Shown here: one piece after another, positions 38,401 to 46,879 of the stretch
How positions within the stretch are numbered: position 1 is the stretch's first letter
Layout: every line of letters starts with the position of its first letter
Source: Flavobacteriaceae bacterium
GTDB lineage: Bacteria; Bacteroidota; Bacteroidia; Flavobacteriales; Flavobacteriaceae
Direction of reading: 5' to 3'
Assembly: GCA_024640565.1 (NCBI GenBank)
Contig: JAHEET010000002.1
Span: 186,001 to 250,000, forward strand
Length of the DNA: 64,000 bases
Notes under the pieces: generated by a model
The model's input: only the letters and a program-made list of their open reading frames with translations
Told to the model about the DNA's origin: nothing
The model's database searches: none
Translations under genes and position numbers: made by a program

Positions 38401-38677
38401 GCTTGTTTTCGCCTTGATTTGACACAAAATAAAGATCAACCAGACCGTCATTATTAATGTCACCAGCACTTACCCCACCTCCGTTATAAAAGTAGATGTA
38501 ATTAATAATGCTGTGCGCTGCATCTTCTGTAAGTGTGTTTTTAAAGTCAATACCTGTTGCTTTCTCAGAACGCTTTTTCAGAAGATAGTTTTGCTTTGAT
38601 GTTTTTGTTCCTTGACTACAACCCATGCAGAGCAAAATGAAAAAAAATGAATGGATGAAGTGTCTAGCGCTGGACAT
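35429..38677 (-). CDS. Large FG-GAP/VCBS-repeat lipoprotein with ASPIC/UnbV-type region (CRTAC1-like)
   Basis: A 1082-residue lipoprotein (signal ending LLCMGC, Cys20). Calcium-binding FG-GAP loops D-x-(D/N)-x-DG-x-x-D recur through two blocks: DINNDGLVDLYF, DFDKDNDLDVYIV, DFDNDGHQDLFIS in the first, then DVDGNGFEDVYVG, DADNDGDLDLYVA, DYDGDGDVDLFIG and DIDKDGDKDILLG in the second. Between them lies an ASPIC/UnbV-like stretch (SRGFISAVAPQIHFGLD and IIWPDNTVQKV). This is the architecture of CRTAC1-like, integrin-propeller-type surface proteins. The substrate is unknown; such proteins often accompany SusC/SusD loci, but none is adjacent here. A -7 box (38710-38703) precedes it. Confidence 0.88.
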   Translation of the reverse strand: MSSARHFIHSFFFILLCMGCSQGTKTSKQNYLLKKRSEKATGIDFKNTLTEDAAHSIINYIYFYNGGGVSAGDINNDGLVDLYFVSNQGENKLYLNKGNLQFEDISQKANIDSASDWNTGVTMVDINNDGLLDIYVCAVSGLLDFKGKNELFINNGDATFTESAREYGLDFSAYATQAYFFDFDKDNDLDVYIVNHATHTVTSHGNAALRNNRVPLVGDVLLENNNGKFTDISEKAQIYGGVNGYGLSASIADFNNDGWDDIYVCNDFHEDDYYYINNQDGTFREALKASFSTLSRFSMGSDVADINGDGFQDLITLDMLPNDERVLKETEGDDAMYNMQEKLRKQGYKDQYSRNMLQINEKGGYFYETALLNNVADTDWSWAPLFADFDNDGHQDLFISNGIYRRPNGLDFKNYISNTFKQKNEAESLKWLYESINEMPSGRVSNEIYRGNSSQFIKKTGEWIEEKPSLSNGTIYVDLDLDGDLDIVTNNLNDFAGVYENTTNGKKNAISLRFSYKEGNKNGIGTKAILYNKGKSQFKQLFSSRGFISAVAPQIHFGLDTVSKVDSIAIIWPDNTVQKVRKLPLNKTVLVRYESNNPSYIYSKNKKPVFKASKNISFKHKEDGYYDFNNEKLIPYQVSKLGPAIAVGDVDGNGFEDVYVGNGSGNAAELYLNNGTSFQKSLQRQFEKDADYEDNDAVFFDADNDGDLDLYVATGIHKTRNRRLEVDRLYLNQKGSFIKSSNQTLLNPLNTSCVAAYDYDGDGDVDLFIGNLSNPKSFGANVNAAILVNDGKGNFTADYDFRLNAKVTDASWIDINGDNQKDLLVATEWGTPQVFINKKGKLSLLEIPKNLEGLWQAITAFDIDKDGDKDILLGNWGLNTKFKATPENPLRLYYGDFDANNKKETVLTYSKKGKEYPVNSKNELAAQMNRISTQFVTHKNYALKTVEEVLTQDAVNKATKFTVNTLASGYLENNKGTFTLFKQFPKELQVAPITNFNELQFKGKDALILSGNSLRVNTYHGGYTSLKGILLNSISEYQFVSDLGMTPFSKQIKSVKVVEMKNEKRLLVVSNNDSLQSYSFKK

Positions 38678-38702
38678 GTATCTGTAGCATAATTGATGAA
38701 CC

Positions 38703-38710
38703 CAAAGGTA
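38703..38710 (-). promoter_or_regulatory. Bacteroidota -7 box for the FG-GAP gene
   Basis: On the minus strand this reads TACCTTTG, an exact TAnnTTTG, 25 bases from the ATG at 38677. Confidence 0.5.
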
Positions 38711-38725
38711 AGAAAAAATTAACGT

Positions 38726-39361
38726 TTACTTTCTACCAAAATCTGCTGGAATTTCTCCCCATGCTTTGGTTTCCCATTTAAGAATAGGGTTTTTAAAAGT
38801 ATTTTCTTTCAACCAGTTTTCTGCTCTTTTAATAAGGGCCAACAAGTCTTTGTTGGAAGCATCAAAATGAAGGTTTGTTTTACACTTTTTTTGTTTGACC
38901 CAACTCATTGCAGTTCGAGAATCGGAATAAATAGGAACAGTTTCTTTGTTTTTACGTTTCAACAAAGCGATTCCGTGAACCAATGCTAAAAACTCACCAA
39001 TATTATTAGTTCCATTAGGGTAGGGCCCTTTTAAGAAAAGTTGTTTTTTGTTGTGTGTAAGTACGCCTCTGTATTCCATTTTTCCGGGATTTCCGGCACA
39101 AGCGGCATCTACCGAAATACTTTCTAAGATTGGCGATCCAATTGCTGCTTTTTTGGAAGCGCTTAAGGTTGATTTTGTAGTATTTTTTCCTTTGTAGTCC
39201 TCATATTTTTTAGAAAAAGCGATCTCGGCTTCGTCTAAGCTTGCAAAAGATTTGTATTGTGCGGCTTCAAAACTGTCAACTTGTTGCTTGCAGACATTCC
39301 AGGAAGTATAAATTCCTTTTTTTCGCCCATTCCAAACGACATAAAACTTTTTTTTACTCAT
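38726..39361 (-). CDS. rnhA: Ribonuclease H with N-terminal viroplasmin-like (RHBD) domain
   Basis: A 211-residue RNase H that degrades the RNA strand of RNA-DNA hybrids. The first 50 residues (KKFYVVWNGRKKGIYTSW, then YKSFASLDEAEIAF) are the hybrid-binding RHBD/caulimovirus-viroplasmin domain. The catalytic domain has Asp in SVDAACAGNPGKMEYRG, Glu in NIGEFLALVHGIALL, and Asp in PIYSDSRTAMSW. The start codon overlaps the end of purN by 8 bases, so the two are translationally coupled. Confidence 0.92.
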   Translation of the reverse strand: MSKKKFYVVWNGRKKGIYTSWNVCKQQVDSFEAAQYKSFASLDEAEIAFSKKYEDYKGKNTTKSTLSASKKAAIGSPILESISVDAACAGNPGKMEYRGVLTHNKKQLFLKGPYPNGTNNIGEFLALVHGIALLKRKNKETVPIYSDSRTAMSWVKQKKCKTNLHFDASNKDLLALIKRAENWLKENTFKNPILKWETKAWGEIPADFGRK

Positions 39362-39926
39362 TTACATCCAATATTACAGTTTCAATGACTCTTGGGAAAT
39401 AGTGCTGCTCTAACACATGAATTTTTTCAGCAATTATTTCGGGAGAATCTTCTTTTGAAAGGGCTGTTTTTTCTTGAAAAATAACAGCTCCTTCGTCATA
39501 ATTTTCATTCACATAATGAATTGTAATTCCGGTTTCTATTTCGTTGTGTTGCTTTACAGCCCTGTGAATATGCATACCATACATTCCTTTGCCGCCGTAT
39601 TTTGGGAGCAAAGCAGGATGGATATTGATGATTTTATTTGGAAATGCAGCCACTATTTTTTCAGGAATTTTCCATAAAAACCCTGCTAAAATAATAAAGT
39701 CTGCTTCTTGTTGCAGAAAATGAAGTACCGTATCCTCTTTAAAAAAAGCGTCTTTATCGATCAACGAAGCCGGTACGTTTAGTCGTTCACATCGATCAAA
39801 AACCTTGGCAAGCTTGTTGTTGCACAATACTTGGGTGACTTTTGCCGTTTTAGACTGATTAAAAAATTGTATAATATTTTCTGCATTCGAACCCGAACCA
39901 GAAGCAAAAATAACAAGACGCTTCAT
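39354..39926 (-). CDS. purN: Phosphoribosylglycinamide formyltransferase PurN
   Basis: A 190-residue enzyme of purine synthesis that transfers a formyl group from 10-formyl-THF to GAR. Visible are the N-terminal IFASGSGSNAENII (GAR phosphate loop), the catalytic core NIHPALLPKYGGKGMYG (Asn and His) and the aspartate in NENYDEGAVIFQE. It is divergent from acpP across a 171-base AT-rich gap, and purN, rnhA form one unit. The pairing purN next to acpP-fabF-rnc is common in Flavobacteriia. Confidence 0.96.
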   Translation of the reverse strand: MKRLVIFASGSGSNAENIIQFFNQSKTAKVTQVLCNNKLAKVFDRCERLNVPASLIDKDAFFKEDTVLHFLQQEADFIILAGFLWKIPEKIVAAFPNKIINIHPALLPKYGGKGMYGMHIHRAVKQHNEIETGITIHYVNENYDEGAVIFQEKTALSKEDSPEIIAEKIHVLEQHYFPRVIETVILDVNE

Positions 39927-40058
39927 AAACTCTATTTATAGACTACAAAAAAAGCAATAAATATTAACAATAAGATTATTTTAGTAAGATTAAACAATTT
40001 TAATTACTTTTAAAAGCGATTTTTTTTAACAAAAATTAGATAAAACTAATAAGAATTG

Positions 40059-40066
40059 TATTTTTG
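40059..40066 (+). promoter_or_regulatory. Bacteroidota -7 box for acpP
   Basis: TATTTTTG, an exact TAnnTTTG, 31 bases ahead of the acpP ATG in a very AT-rich region that suits a highly expressed gene. No clear -33 TTTG is at the usual distance. Confidence 0.55.
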
Positions 40067-40097
40067 TCCCCGATTTTAATTTAAAAAATAAACAATT

Positions 40098-40334
40098 ATG
40101 TCAGACATTTCATCAAGAGTAAAAGCTATTATTGTAGACAAATTAGGTGTAGACGATAATGAAGTAACAACAGAAGCTAGCTTCACAAATGATTTAGGAG
40201 CAGATTCTTTGGATACTGTTGAGTTAATTATGGAGTTCGAAAAAGAATTTGATATCCAAATTCCAGACGATCAAGCAGAAAATATTGGGACTGTAGGACA
40301 AGCAGTAAGCTATATTGAAGCAGCAAAAAAGTAA
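40098..40334 (+). CDS. acpP: Acyl carrier protein
   Basis: A 78-residue acidic carrier of growing fatty acids. The 4'-phosphopantetheine attachment serine is Ser37 in [12 protein letters not shown]. It lies 7 bases before fabF, its main partner, in the conserved acpP-fabF-rnc order. Confidence 0.98.
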   Translation: MSDISSRVKAIIVDKLGVDDNEVTTEASFTNDLGADSLDTVELIMEFEKEFDIQIPDDQAENIGTVGQAVSYIEAAKK

Positions 40335-40341
40335 TTTAAAT

Positions 40342-41595
40342 ATGCAATTAAAACGAGTAGTTGTAACAGGACTTGGAGCATTAACACCAATAGGGAATAC
40401 TATTGAAGAATATTGGAATGCTCTAGCAAACGGAGTTAGCGGAGCTGCCCCTATTTCGCATTTTGACGCTTCCAAGTCCAAAACTCGTTTTGCATGTGAA
40501 GTAAAAAACTTTAATCCTACTGATTTTATTAACAGGAAGGAGGCTCGTAAAATGGATAAGTTTACGCAATATGCCATGGTGGCTTCTGACGAAGCAATCG
40601 CAGATGCGAATTTAGATTTAGAAACCATTGATAAATTACGAGTGGGGGTTATTTGGGGAGCTGGAATTGGGGGCTTAGAAACACTTCAAAATGAAGTTTT
40701 AAACTATGCTGCTGGAGATGGAACGCCAAGATTTAATCCTTTTTTTATCCCAAAAATGATTGCAGATATTGCACCTGGTAATATCTCCATAAAAAATGGT
40801 TTTATGGGACCAAACTTCACCACTGTTTCTGCTTGTGCATCTTCTGCCAATGCAATGATAGATGCGTTAAACTATATTCGATTAGGGTATTGTGACGTGA
40901 TTGTTACCGGGGGAAGTGAGGCTGCAGTTACCATCGCAGGAGTTGGTGGCTTTAGCGCGATGCAAGCATTATCTACCAGAAATGACAGTCCAGAATCTGC
41001 CTCAAGACCCTTCGATGCTACCAGAGAAGGTTTTGTTTTAGGAGAAGGAGCGGGAGCTCTTGTTTTAGAAGAGTACGAATACGCCAAAGCAAGAGGCGCA
41101 AAAATTTATGCAGAGGTAATAGGAGGGGGTATGTCCTCCGATGCGTATCACATTACAGCACCTCACCCAGAAGGAGTGGGTGTTATGGCAGTAATGAAAA
41201 ATTGCCTAGAGAATTCGGGCATTCAACCTGAAGATGTAGACCATATCAATACCCATGGTACTTCTACGCCGCTTGGAGATGTTGCCGAGTTAAAAGCTAT
41301 TTCAGCTGTTTTTGGAGCGCATGCCAAAAACATTAATATCAACTCTACCAAATCAATGACAGGGCATTTATTGGGCGCTGCAGGGGCTATAGAGTCTATT
41401 GCTACTATATTAGCTATGAAACACGGTATGGTTCCCCCTACAATAAATCATTCTACAGTTGATGAGAACATCAACCCAGCATTGAACTTAACGCTAAACA
41501 AGCCTCAAAAAAGAGAGATTAAAGTAGCAATGAGTAATACTTTTGGTTTTGGAGGTCACAACGCATGTGTAGCATTTAGAAACCTAGACGAATAA
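40342..41595 (+). CDS. fabF: 3-oxoacyl-[acyl-carrier-protein] synthase II
   Basis: A 417-residue condensing enzyme that elongates acyl-ACP with malonyl-ACP. The ATG at 40342 gives MQLKRVVVTGLGALTPIGN; a start nine codons earlier would overlap acpP. The catalytic triad is intact: Cys in VSACASSANAM, His in NTHGTSTPLGD and His in SMTGHLLGAAG. The C-terminal FGFGGHNACV is also present. It sits between acpP and rnc, 4 bases before rnc. Confidence 0.97.
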   Translation: MQLKRVVVTGLGALTPIGNTIEEYWNALANGVSGAAPISHFDASKSKTRFACEVKNFNPTDFINRKEARKMDKFTQYAMVASDEAIADANLDLETIDKLRVGVIWGAGIGGLETLQNEVLNYAAGDGTPRFNPFFIPKMIADIAPGNISIKNGFMGPNFTTVSACASSANAMIDALNYIRLGYCDVIVTGGSEAAVTIAGVGGFSAMQALSTRNDSPESASRPFDATREGFVLGEGAGALVLEEYEYAKARGAKIYAEVIGGGMSSDAYHITAPHPEGVGVMAVMKNCLENSGIQPEDVDHINTHGTSTPLGDVAELKAISAVFGAHAKNININSTKSMTGHLLGAAGAIESIATILAMKHGMVPPTINHSTVDENINPALNLTLNKPQKREIKVAMSNTFGFGGHNACVAFRNLDE

Positions 41596-41599
41596 CTGT

Positions 41600-42337
41600 A
41601 TGAATTTTATTCGTAAAATAGTTCATTCACATTCCGAAGAAGAAATTGAGCTTTACAACGAATTAAAAAAATTACTTAACTTTTCTCCACGAGACATTAA
41701 GATTTATAGAAAAGCATTTACACATCGATCTGTTCAGTTACTAGACAGCAAAGGAATTCCTATAAATTATGAACGATTAGAGTTTTTAGGAGATTCTATT
41801 TTAGGATCCGTAATTTCCTCCTACCTGTTTAAAAAAGTTCCAAAAGGTTCTGAAGGCTATCTTACAAAAATGCGCTCTAAAATTGTAAGTAGAAAGCATT
41901 TAAATGAATTGGGGAAAGATTTAAATTTACTTCGATTTGTGAAAAGTAATTTCGATAAATCGAATGTTGGCGATAATATTCACGGAAACATTTTTGAATC
42001 TTTAATAGGCGCGATCTACTTAGACAAAGGATATAACTTTTGTCAAAAGTTTGTCCATGAAAACGTCATAACACCCTATGTCGACATTCAAAAATTAGAA
42101 GGGAAAATTACCAGTTATAAAGGGTTAATTATCGAATGGTGTCAGAAGCAGAAAAAAAGATATTCTTTTGATATTTACGAAGATTCTGGCAATGAACCTG
42201 TCAAACACTTTAGTGTAAAAATCAGTATTGATGCTGAGGTAATTGCAAAAGGGCGCTCAACTTCAAAGAAAAAGGCAGAAGAGCAAGCTGCCAAAAGAGC
42301 TTATTTTGCGTTTCAGGATCAAATTACAAATTCGTAA
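41600..42337 (+). CDS. rnc: Ribonuclease III
   Basis: A 245-residue double-strand-specific RNase for rRNA processing. The signature ERLEFLGDSILG is near residue 60, the second catalytic acidic group in NIFESLIGAIYLDKG, and the C-terminal dsRNA-binding domain ends with KGRSTSKKKAEEQAAKRAY. About 20 residues precede the usual start of the catalytic domain. Gene order fabF-rnc with acpP is conserved across many bacteria. Confidence 0.96.
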   Translation: MNFIRKIVHSHSEEEIELYNELKKLLNFSPRDIKIYRKAFTHRSVQLLDSKGIPINYERLEFLGDSILGSVISSYLFKKVPKGSEGYLTKMRSKIVSRKHLNELGKDLNLLRFVKSNFDKSNVGDNIHGNIFESLIGAIYLDKGYNFCQKFVHENVITPYVDIQKLEGKITSYKGLIIEWCQKQKKRYSFDIYEDSGNEPVKHFSVKISIDAEVIAKGRSTSKKKAEEQAAKRAYFAFQDQITNS

Positions 42338-42431
42338 ACTTAGCGACATCGTTTTCGTTAATTTTATCCTCAGATTGCGAAACAATCCTTAATTTAGCCA
42401 GTAATTGTGGGCTTAAATATGAAATAATACG

Positions 42432-42902
42432 ATGCAAGTACACGCTCTAGATTTAAATGATTTCCATGAAGAAAAATATTCTTTAATAGGAATTCATACA
42501 ACCTTAGAGGACTACAAATTAGCGTATGTATTAAACCACCATTTAAAAGTTCGTTTTAACAGAGCAGGGTTTAATTTAGATTTTGAAAACGAAAAAAGGG
42601 ATGCTTCTTTTTCAATATATACCTATGAAAATTCAATACATGATTCAGAATGGTATCTAATTGCAAACAGTGAAAAAAAAGAAAACAAAGTTCAAGAAGA
42701 AGGATTGTTGTTAAGTACAGAAATAAAAAACTACTTAGTACCAGAGAAAAAGAAGATTGATTTTTTTATAAAAATTGTGGAGGACATCCGTTTGGAAGAA
42801 ATCCAAAAATTAGTTAATAAAATTAAGAACATCAATCAGGTTATTACCGCGTATACAATAGATGCAAATACATTAAAGTCGAAAGACATTTTAATATTTT
42901 AG
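42432..42902 (+). CDS. IPExxxVDY family protein
   Basis: A 156-residue protein of the Bacteroidota-specific IPExxxVDY family. The name-giving motif appears as the variant VPEKKKIDFF (about residues 103-112). It starts with a beta-rich N-terminal half (LAYVLNHHLKVRFNRAGFNLDF) and has no signal peptide. The function of the family is unknown. Its fixed position between rnc and pyk, 3 bases ahead of pyk, suggests co-expression. The 94 bases between rnc and this gene show no hairpin. Confidence 0.85.
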   Translation: MQVHALDLNDFHEEKYSLIGIHTTLEDYKLAYVLNHHLKVRFNRAGFNLDFENEKRDASFSIYTYENSIHDSEWYLIANSEKKENKVQEEGLLLSTEIKNYLVPEKKKIDFFIKIVEDIRLEEIQKLVNKIKNINQVITAYTIDANTLKSKDILIF

Positions 42903-42905
42903 AAA

Positions 42906-44333
42906 ATGCCAAATAATAAAAAAACAAAGATAATAGCAACTTTAGGGCCTGCTACAAGTTCAAAAGAAGTGCTGTATCAATTAGCAAAACAAGGAGTAAA
43001 TGTTTTTAGAATTAATTTTTCACATGCCGATTATGAAGATGTAAAAACACGCATTAAGCTAATTCGAGAAATCAATGCAGAAAACGACTACAATGTAGCA
43101 ATTTTGGGAGATTTACAAGGGCCAAAATTACGTGTAGGAGTCATGGAAGAAGGCGTTGTTTTAGAAGATGGTGCTACTTTTAAGTTTACTACAGAAAAAT
43201 GTATTGGAACAAAGGAAAAGGCTTTTATGACGTACCAACGTTTTCCAAAAGATGTAAAAGTTGGAGAGCGCATTTTAGTTGATGATGGAAAACTAATGTT
43301 CGAAGTAGTTTCTAGCAATAAAGAAACAGAAGTTGTCGTAAAAGTTATAGTAGGAGGACCTTTAAAATCTAAAAAAGGAGTCAACTTGCCAAACACTGCA
43401 ATTTCTTTACCCGCATTAACGGAAAAAGACAAGGAGGATGCTGTATTTGCACTCGAGCAAAATGTAGATTGGATTGCGTTGTCTTTTGTAAGAACTCCAG
43501 AAGATTTAAGAATGTTGCGCGATTTAATTGATCAACATTCAGCATACAGAGTTCCGGTAATTGCAAAAATAGAAAAGCCAGAAGCGGTAGAAAATATTGA
43601 TTCCTTAATTGCGTATTGTGATGGATTAATGGTTGCTCGTGGAGATCTAGGTGTTGAAATTCCAATGCAGGAAGTTCCGTTAATTCAAAAAATGTTGGTA
43701 AGCAGAGCGAAAAAAGCAAGAATCCCGGTAATTATTGCAACGCAAATGATGGAAACAATGATTGACAACCCAGTACCCACTAGAGCGGAGGTGAATGACG
43801 TTGCCAATTCTATTATGGACGGTGCAGACGCTGTAATGCTATCTGGTGAAACTTCTGTTGGGAAATTTCCAGTAAAAGTAATTCAGAAAATGACGGAAAT
43901 TATTAAAAGTGTTGAAAATTCTCATTTAATTAAAGTTCCTCAAACACCGCCACATATTAGAACCAATCGCTTTATTACCAAAGCAGTTTGTCATCATGCA
44001 GCGCAAATGGCAAACGATATAGATGCTACGGCAATTTCAACGTTAACCAATAGCGGATATACTGCTTTTCAGATCTCTGCTTGGAGACCAACATCTCATG
44101 TATTGGCATATACCTCAGAAAGAAGAATTTTAGGAAAGTTAAACTTGCTATGGGGAGTAAAAGCGTTTTATTACGACAAAGAACTAAGCACAGATGATAC
44201 CGTTGTAGACATCAACAGAATTTCTAAAGAAAAAGGATTTGTACAATCAGGGGATTTAATGATCAACTTAACGTCGATGCCAGTAGAAGCAAAAGGAATG
44301 GTAAACACCTTACGTGTTTCTGAAATCGATTAA
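42906..44333 (+). CDS. pyk: Pyruvate kinase
   Basis: A 475-residue glycolytic enzyme making pyruvate and ATP from phosphoenolpyruvate. Visible are KIIATLGPATSS and NFSHADYED at the N-terminus, ILGDLQGPKLRVG, the catalytic lysine region VIAKIEKPEAVENID, and the signature MVARGDLGVEIP, then MDGADAVMLSGETSVGKFP. The C-terminal domain is present and full length. It ends the acpP-to-pyk run and is followed by a terminator. Confidence 0.97.
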   Translation: MPNNKKTKIIATLGPATSSKEVLYQLAKQGVNVFRINFSHADYEDVKTRIKLIREINAENDYNVAILGDLQGPKLRVGVMEEGVVLEDGATFKFTTEKCIGTKEKAFMTYQRFPKDVKVGERILVDDGKLMFEVVSSNKETEVVVKVIVGGPLKSKKGVNLPNTAISLPALTEKDKEDAVFALEQNVDWIALSFVRTPEDLRMLRDLIDQHSAYRVPVIAKIEKPEAVENIDSLIAYCDGLMVARGDLGVEIPMQEVPLIQKMLVSRAKKARIPVIIATQMMETMIDNPVPTRAEVNDVANSIMDGADAVMLSGETSVGKFPVKVIQKMTEIIKSVENSHLIKVPQTPPHIRTNRFITKAVCHHAAQMANDIDATAISTLTNSGYTAFQISAWRPTSHVLAYTSERRILGKLNLLWGVKAFYYDKELSTDDTVVDINRISKEKGFVQSGDLMINLTSMPVEAKGMVNTLRVSEID

Positions 44334-44353
44334 TAAGGTTTTTTAATAACTTT

Positions 44354-44390
44354 AAAAAAGCATTCTACTATTGTAGGATGCTTTTTTTAT
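44354..44390 (+). terminator. Intrinsic terminator of the acpP-pyk run
   Basis: The stem AAAAAAGCATTCTAC pairs with GTAGGATGCTTTTTT (one G-T pair) around a four-base loop, followed by more T. It may also stop the convergent M28 peptidase gene. Confidence 0.88.
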
Positions 44391-44425
44391 GGGTTTTTTT
44401 AAACGATTCCTTCTTTGAAATATCT

Positions 44426-46726
44426 TTATAGGTGTAGTTTTTTAGTGACAATAATGGCATCATTGGTAACAAACGGCATGGGCATCATTTCTTCAGATCT
44501 TGGTGTCAACGAAAAAGCCTTGTTTGTAAGTAAGTCATAAGAAATTTCATTGATCATAATTTCCAATTTTTCTTCTTTTTTTATAGAGAAAGAAAGGGTT
44601 ACCGCTTTGTCTTCATTACCTAAATGATAAATTAAAAAAGTACCGCCTCTTGTTTTGTGAGGCTTTCCATTGTTCACCAAAACATCGTTTACTTTAAATT
44701 GATTGAGTTGAATGGCTCCTTTGGAAAGAAATTCGATTTTATTTAGTGCTCTTTGCGGTGAAAGTACCACTTCTACAAACCTATTACTGTTAATCACAGT
44801 ATCGAGTTCAATGCGGATGTTTGACGTTTTAAATGCTTTAAAATCCGTTTCTTTATGATATTGAAACCGTGTGTTGTATTTGCTTTTTGTTTCTGCTGCC
44901 GGAATGCTTCCTTTGGTGTATTCCGTATTGAAAATTTGTTTTGTATAGCTGTCTAAAACGGTATTATAGGTTCCATAATAAGCCTTTTTTGTGTCCGAAT
45001 TTTGAATATAGACCAAGCTGTTGGGTTTTTTATTGTCTACAGAAAAACCTGCATTATAAGTAGCCATTCCGAAGAAAACGATTGTTAAAAATCCAGAAAT
45101 TTTTTGCAACCAATGATTGGATTCTTTTTGATGGAACGTTGCAATCATTAAACCGAAAATTAATGCTACGAAGAGGCCACTTATGTACAGTTTACTTAGG
45201 CCTAAACCCACTGGAAACATTTTTATCATAGGAGCAAAAATGTACAAAAGAGGGATAGAAATCAATATAAAAAGAATAGATTCTGTACTTTTTTTAAGAT
45301 TCATAAAGATAGAGATCCCTAAAATAAACAAGGCCCCAAAAACGGGGAGAATGAAAAAAGCTGCGCCCTGTAATTCCTTAAAAACAAAGACATTGATGAG
45401 CAACCAAATAAAAGTTGGCGCTACCAATAGCTCGGTTGTTTTTGCATTGCCTGTAAAATAGCGGTAAACTTTAAAGAGGATCCAAATATTTAAAAGAACA
45501 ACCGTAGTAATATATAAATACCCATTGTAGGTAAAACCTTGTAATATGTCTGTATACGACGGATGCAGTTTTAGTATCAATTTCCAAAATCCGTAAGAAA
45601 CAACACCACACAAAATCAAGGACACCAAAAAGGGAACAAAGCCCTTTAACATTCCTTTAATGGTAATTTTGTTCCAAAAGATTCCAAAAACAAGTAAAAT
45701 TAAAAATCCCAATCCTGCAAGAATTATCATGGGCAAAATCCATGAAAAGGGATAGGAAATAATTTTTACAAAAGGGAAGTTGACATACACCAAATCTTTT
45801 TCTGAGTTGAGGTTTTCAAGATCAGAATTTGCAAAGTAATTTACCGAAGTCGTAAAATAATCTGCTTGGTGTGCTAAGCTTTCTCTGTCTAAACGCTCGT
45901 AAGAATCTTGCGCTGTATGGTAATCAAAATGATCACCAATAAAGGCAAAATTAAATCCGTTAATGTTAGCTTCTTCTCTAAAAACGGTTAAATCAGTATC
46001 GTTTGGCAACATTTTATAAACACTATACATTAAAGAACTTGCGGCAGGATAGTTGGGTTTCGAAGCCATAAATTCACTCATCAACTGGCTATTTTTACCA
46101 TTGGTTTCCAGTAACATATAGCTTGGCCCACCACTTCCTCTAGCCTCAAAATTGAGAACTAAACCCACGTTTTTTGCCAATTCGTGTGCAGCTACAAAAG
46201 CTTTTGCGCCCAACAACCCCAATTCCTCAGCATCAGAGATAAGAATAATAATATCGTTTTTAGGGGGGGTGTTTTTCGCTAAAAAAGCTCGAATTCCTTC
46301 TAGGATTGTTACAACTCCAGATCCGGCGTCACTAGCACCTAAAGAAGAATGTGGGTTGGAATCGTAATGTGTTAACAGCAACAAAGATTTTCCAGAAGAA
46401 GTTCCTTCTATTTTTGCAATAATATTTTCTGTTGTTGTAGCTGCAAACCATTTTTTATTGACGGCAGTTTGAATTTGAACTTCAGTTTCTAATCCTAGTT
46501 TTTCTAATTCGCCAACAATATATTGTTGTACATTTTTATGTTCTTTAGTGCCAACATGGTGTGTTTTTTGAGAAATATTTTTCAGATGATACAGTGCATT
46601 GTCTAATGAAAAATCTGTTGGGGTGACTTGCTTTTTTTTAGAAATAGAAGGTTGTAAATCTGAAAAACTCCAAAAGAGGACGCTAATAACGATGAAAACG
46701 GATAAAAGAGATGTGCCTTTTTTCAT
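44426..46726 (-). CDS. M28-family metallopeptidase with C-terminal membrane domain
   Basis: A 766-residue membrane protein. An N-terminal hydrophobic segment (LLSVFIVISVLFWSFS) is followed by an M28 peptidase domain outside the cytoplasm. Zinc ligands and catalytic residues are His and Asp in THYDSNPHSSLGASDAGSG, Glu-Glu in SDAEELGLLGA, Glu/Asp in LNFEARGSGG and His in FDYHTAQDSYERLD. From about residue 325 to 560 there are eight or nine hydrophobic helices, then a C-terminal soluble domain of about 180 residues. This architecture resembles Fxna/ERMAP-like peptidases and is common in Bacteroidota. The substrate is unknown. Confidence 0.9.
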   Translation of the reverse strand: MKKGTSLLSVFIVISVLFWSFSDLQPSISKKKQVTPTDFSLDNALYHLKNISQKTHHVGTKEHKNVQQYIVGELEKLGLETEVQIQTAVNKKWFAATTTENIIAKIEGTSSGKSLLLLTHYDSNPHSSLGASDAGSGVVTILEGIRAFLAKNTPPKNDIIILISDAEELGLLGAKAFVAAHELAKNVGLVLNFEARGSGGPSYMLLETNGKNSQLMSEFMASKPNYPAASSLMYSVYKMLPNDTDLTVFREEANINGFNFAFIGDHFDYHTAQDSYERLDRESLAHQADYFTTSVNYFANSDLENLNSEKDLVYVNFPFVKIISYPFSWILPMIILAGLGFLILLVFGIFWNKITIKGMLKGFVPFLVSLILCGVVSYGFWKLILKLHPSYTDILQGFTYNGYLYITTVVLLNIWILFKVYRYFTGNAKTTELLVAPTFIWLLINVFVFKELQGAAFFILPVFGALFILGISIFMNLKKSTESILFILISIPLLYIFAPMIKMFPVGLGLSKLYISGLFVALIFGLMIATFHQKESNHWLQKISGFLTIVFFGMATYNAGFSVDNKKPNSLVYIQNSDTKKAYYGTYNTVLDSYTKQIFNTEYTKGSIPAAETKSKYNTRFQYHKETDFKAFKTSNIRIELDTVINSNRFVEVVLSPQRALNKIEFLSKGAIQLNQFKVNDVLVNNGKPHKTRGGTFLIYHLGNEDKAVTLSFSIKKEEKLEIMINEISYDLLTNKAFSLTPRSEEMMPMPFVTNDAIIVTKKLHL

Positions 46727-46828
46727 AATAATAATTTTTATAAATGTAATAAATAAAAAAAACTCCGTTTTCTATCCTAGAGAATAAGGCTTACAAACTT
46801 GGAAAAACGGGCTGTTTTTAGAGACGAA

Positions 46829-46855
46829 AAAACCAGGAGCTGTACTCCTGGTTTT
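46829..46855 (-). terminator. Intrinsic terminator of the YccA gene
   Basis: A perfect 11-bp stem (AAAACCAGGAG and complement) with a five-base loop and T-run on the minus strand, 24 bases after the stop at 46880. Confidence 0.85.
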
Positions 46856-46879
46856 AAAAATTAGCTTCATTATTTTCAC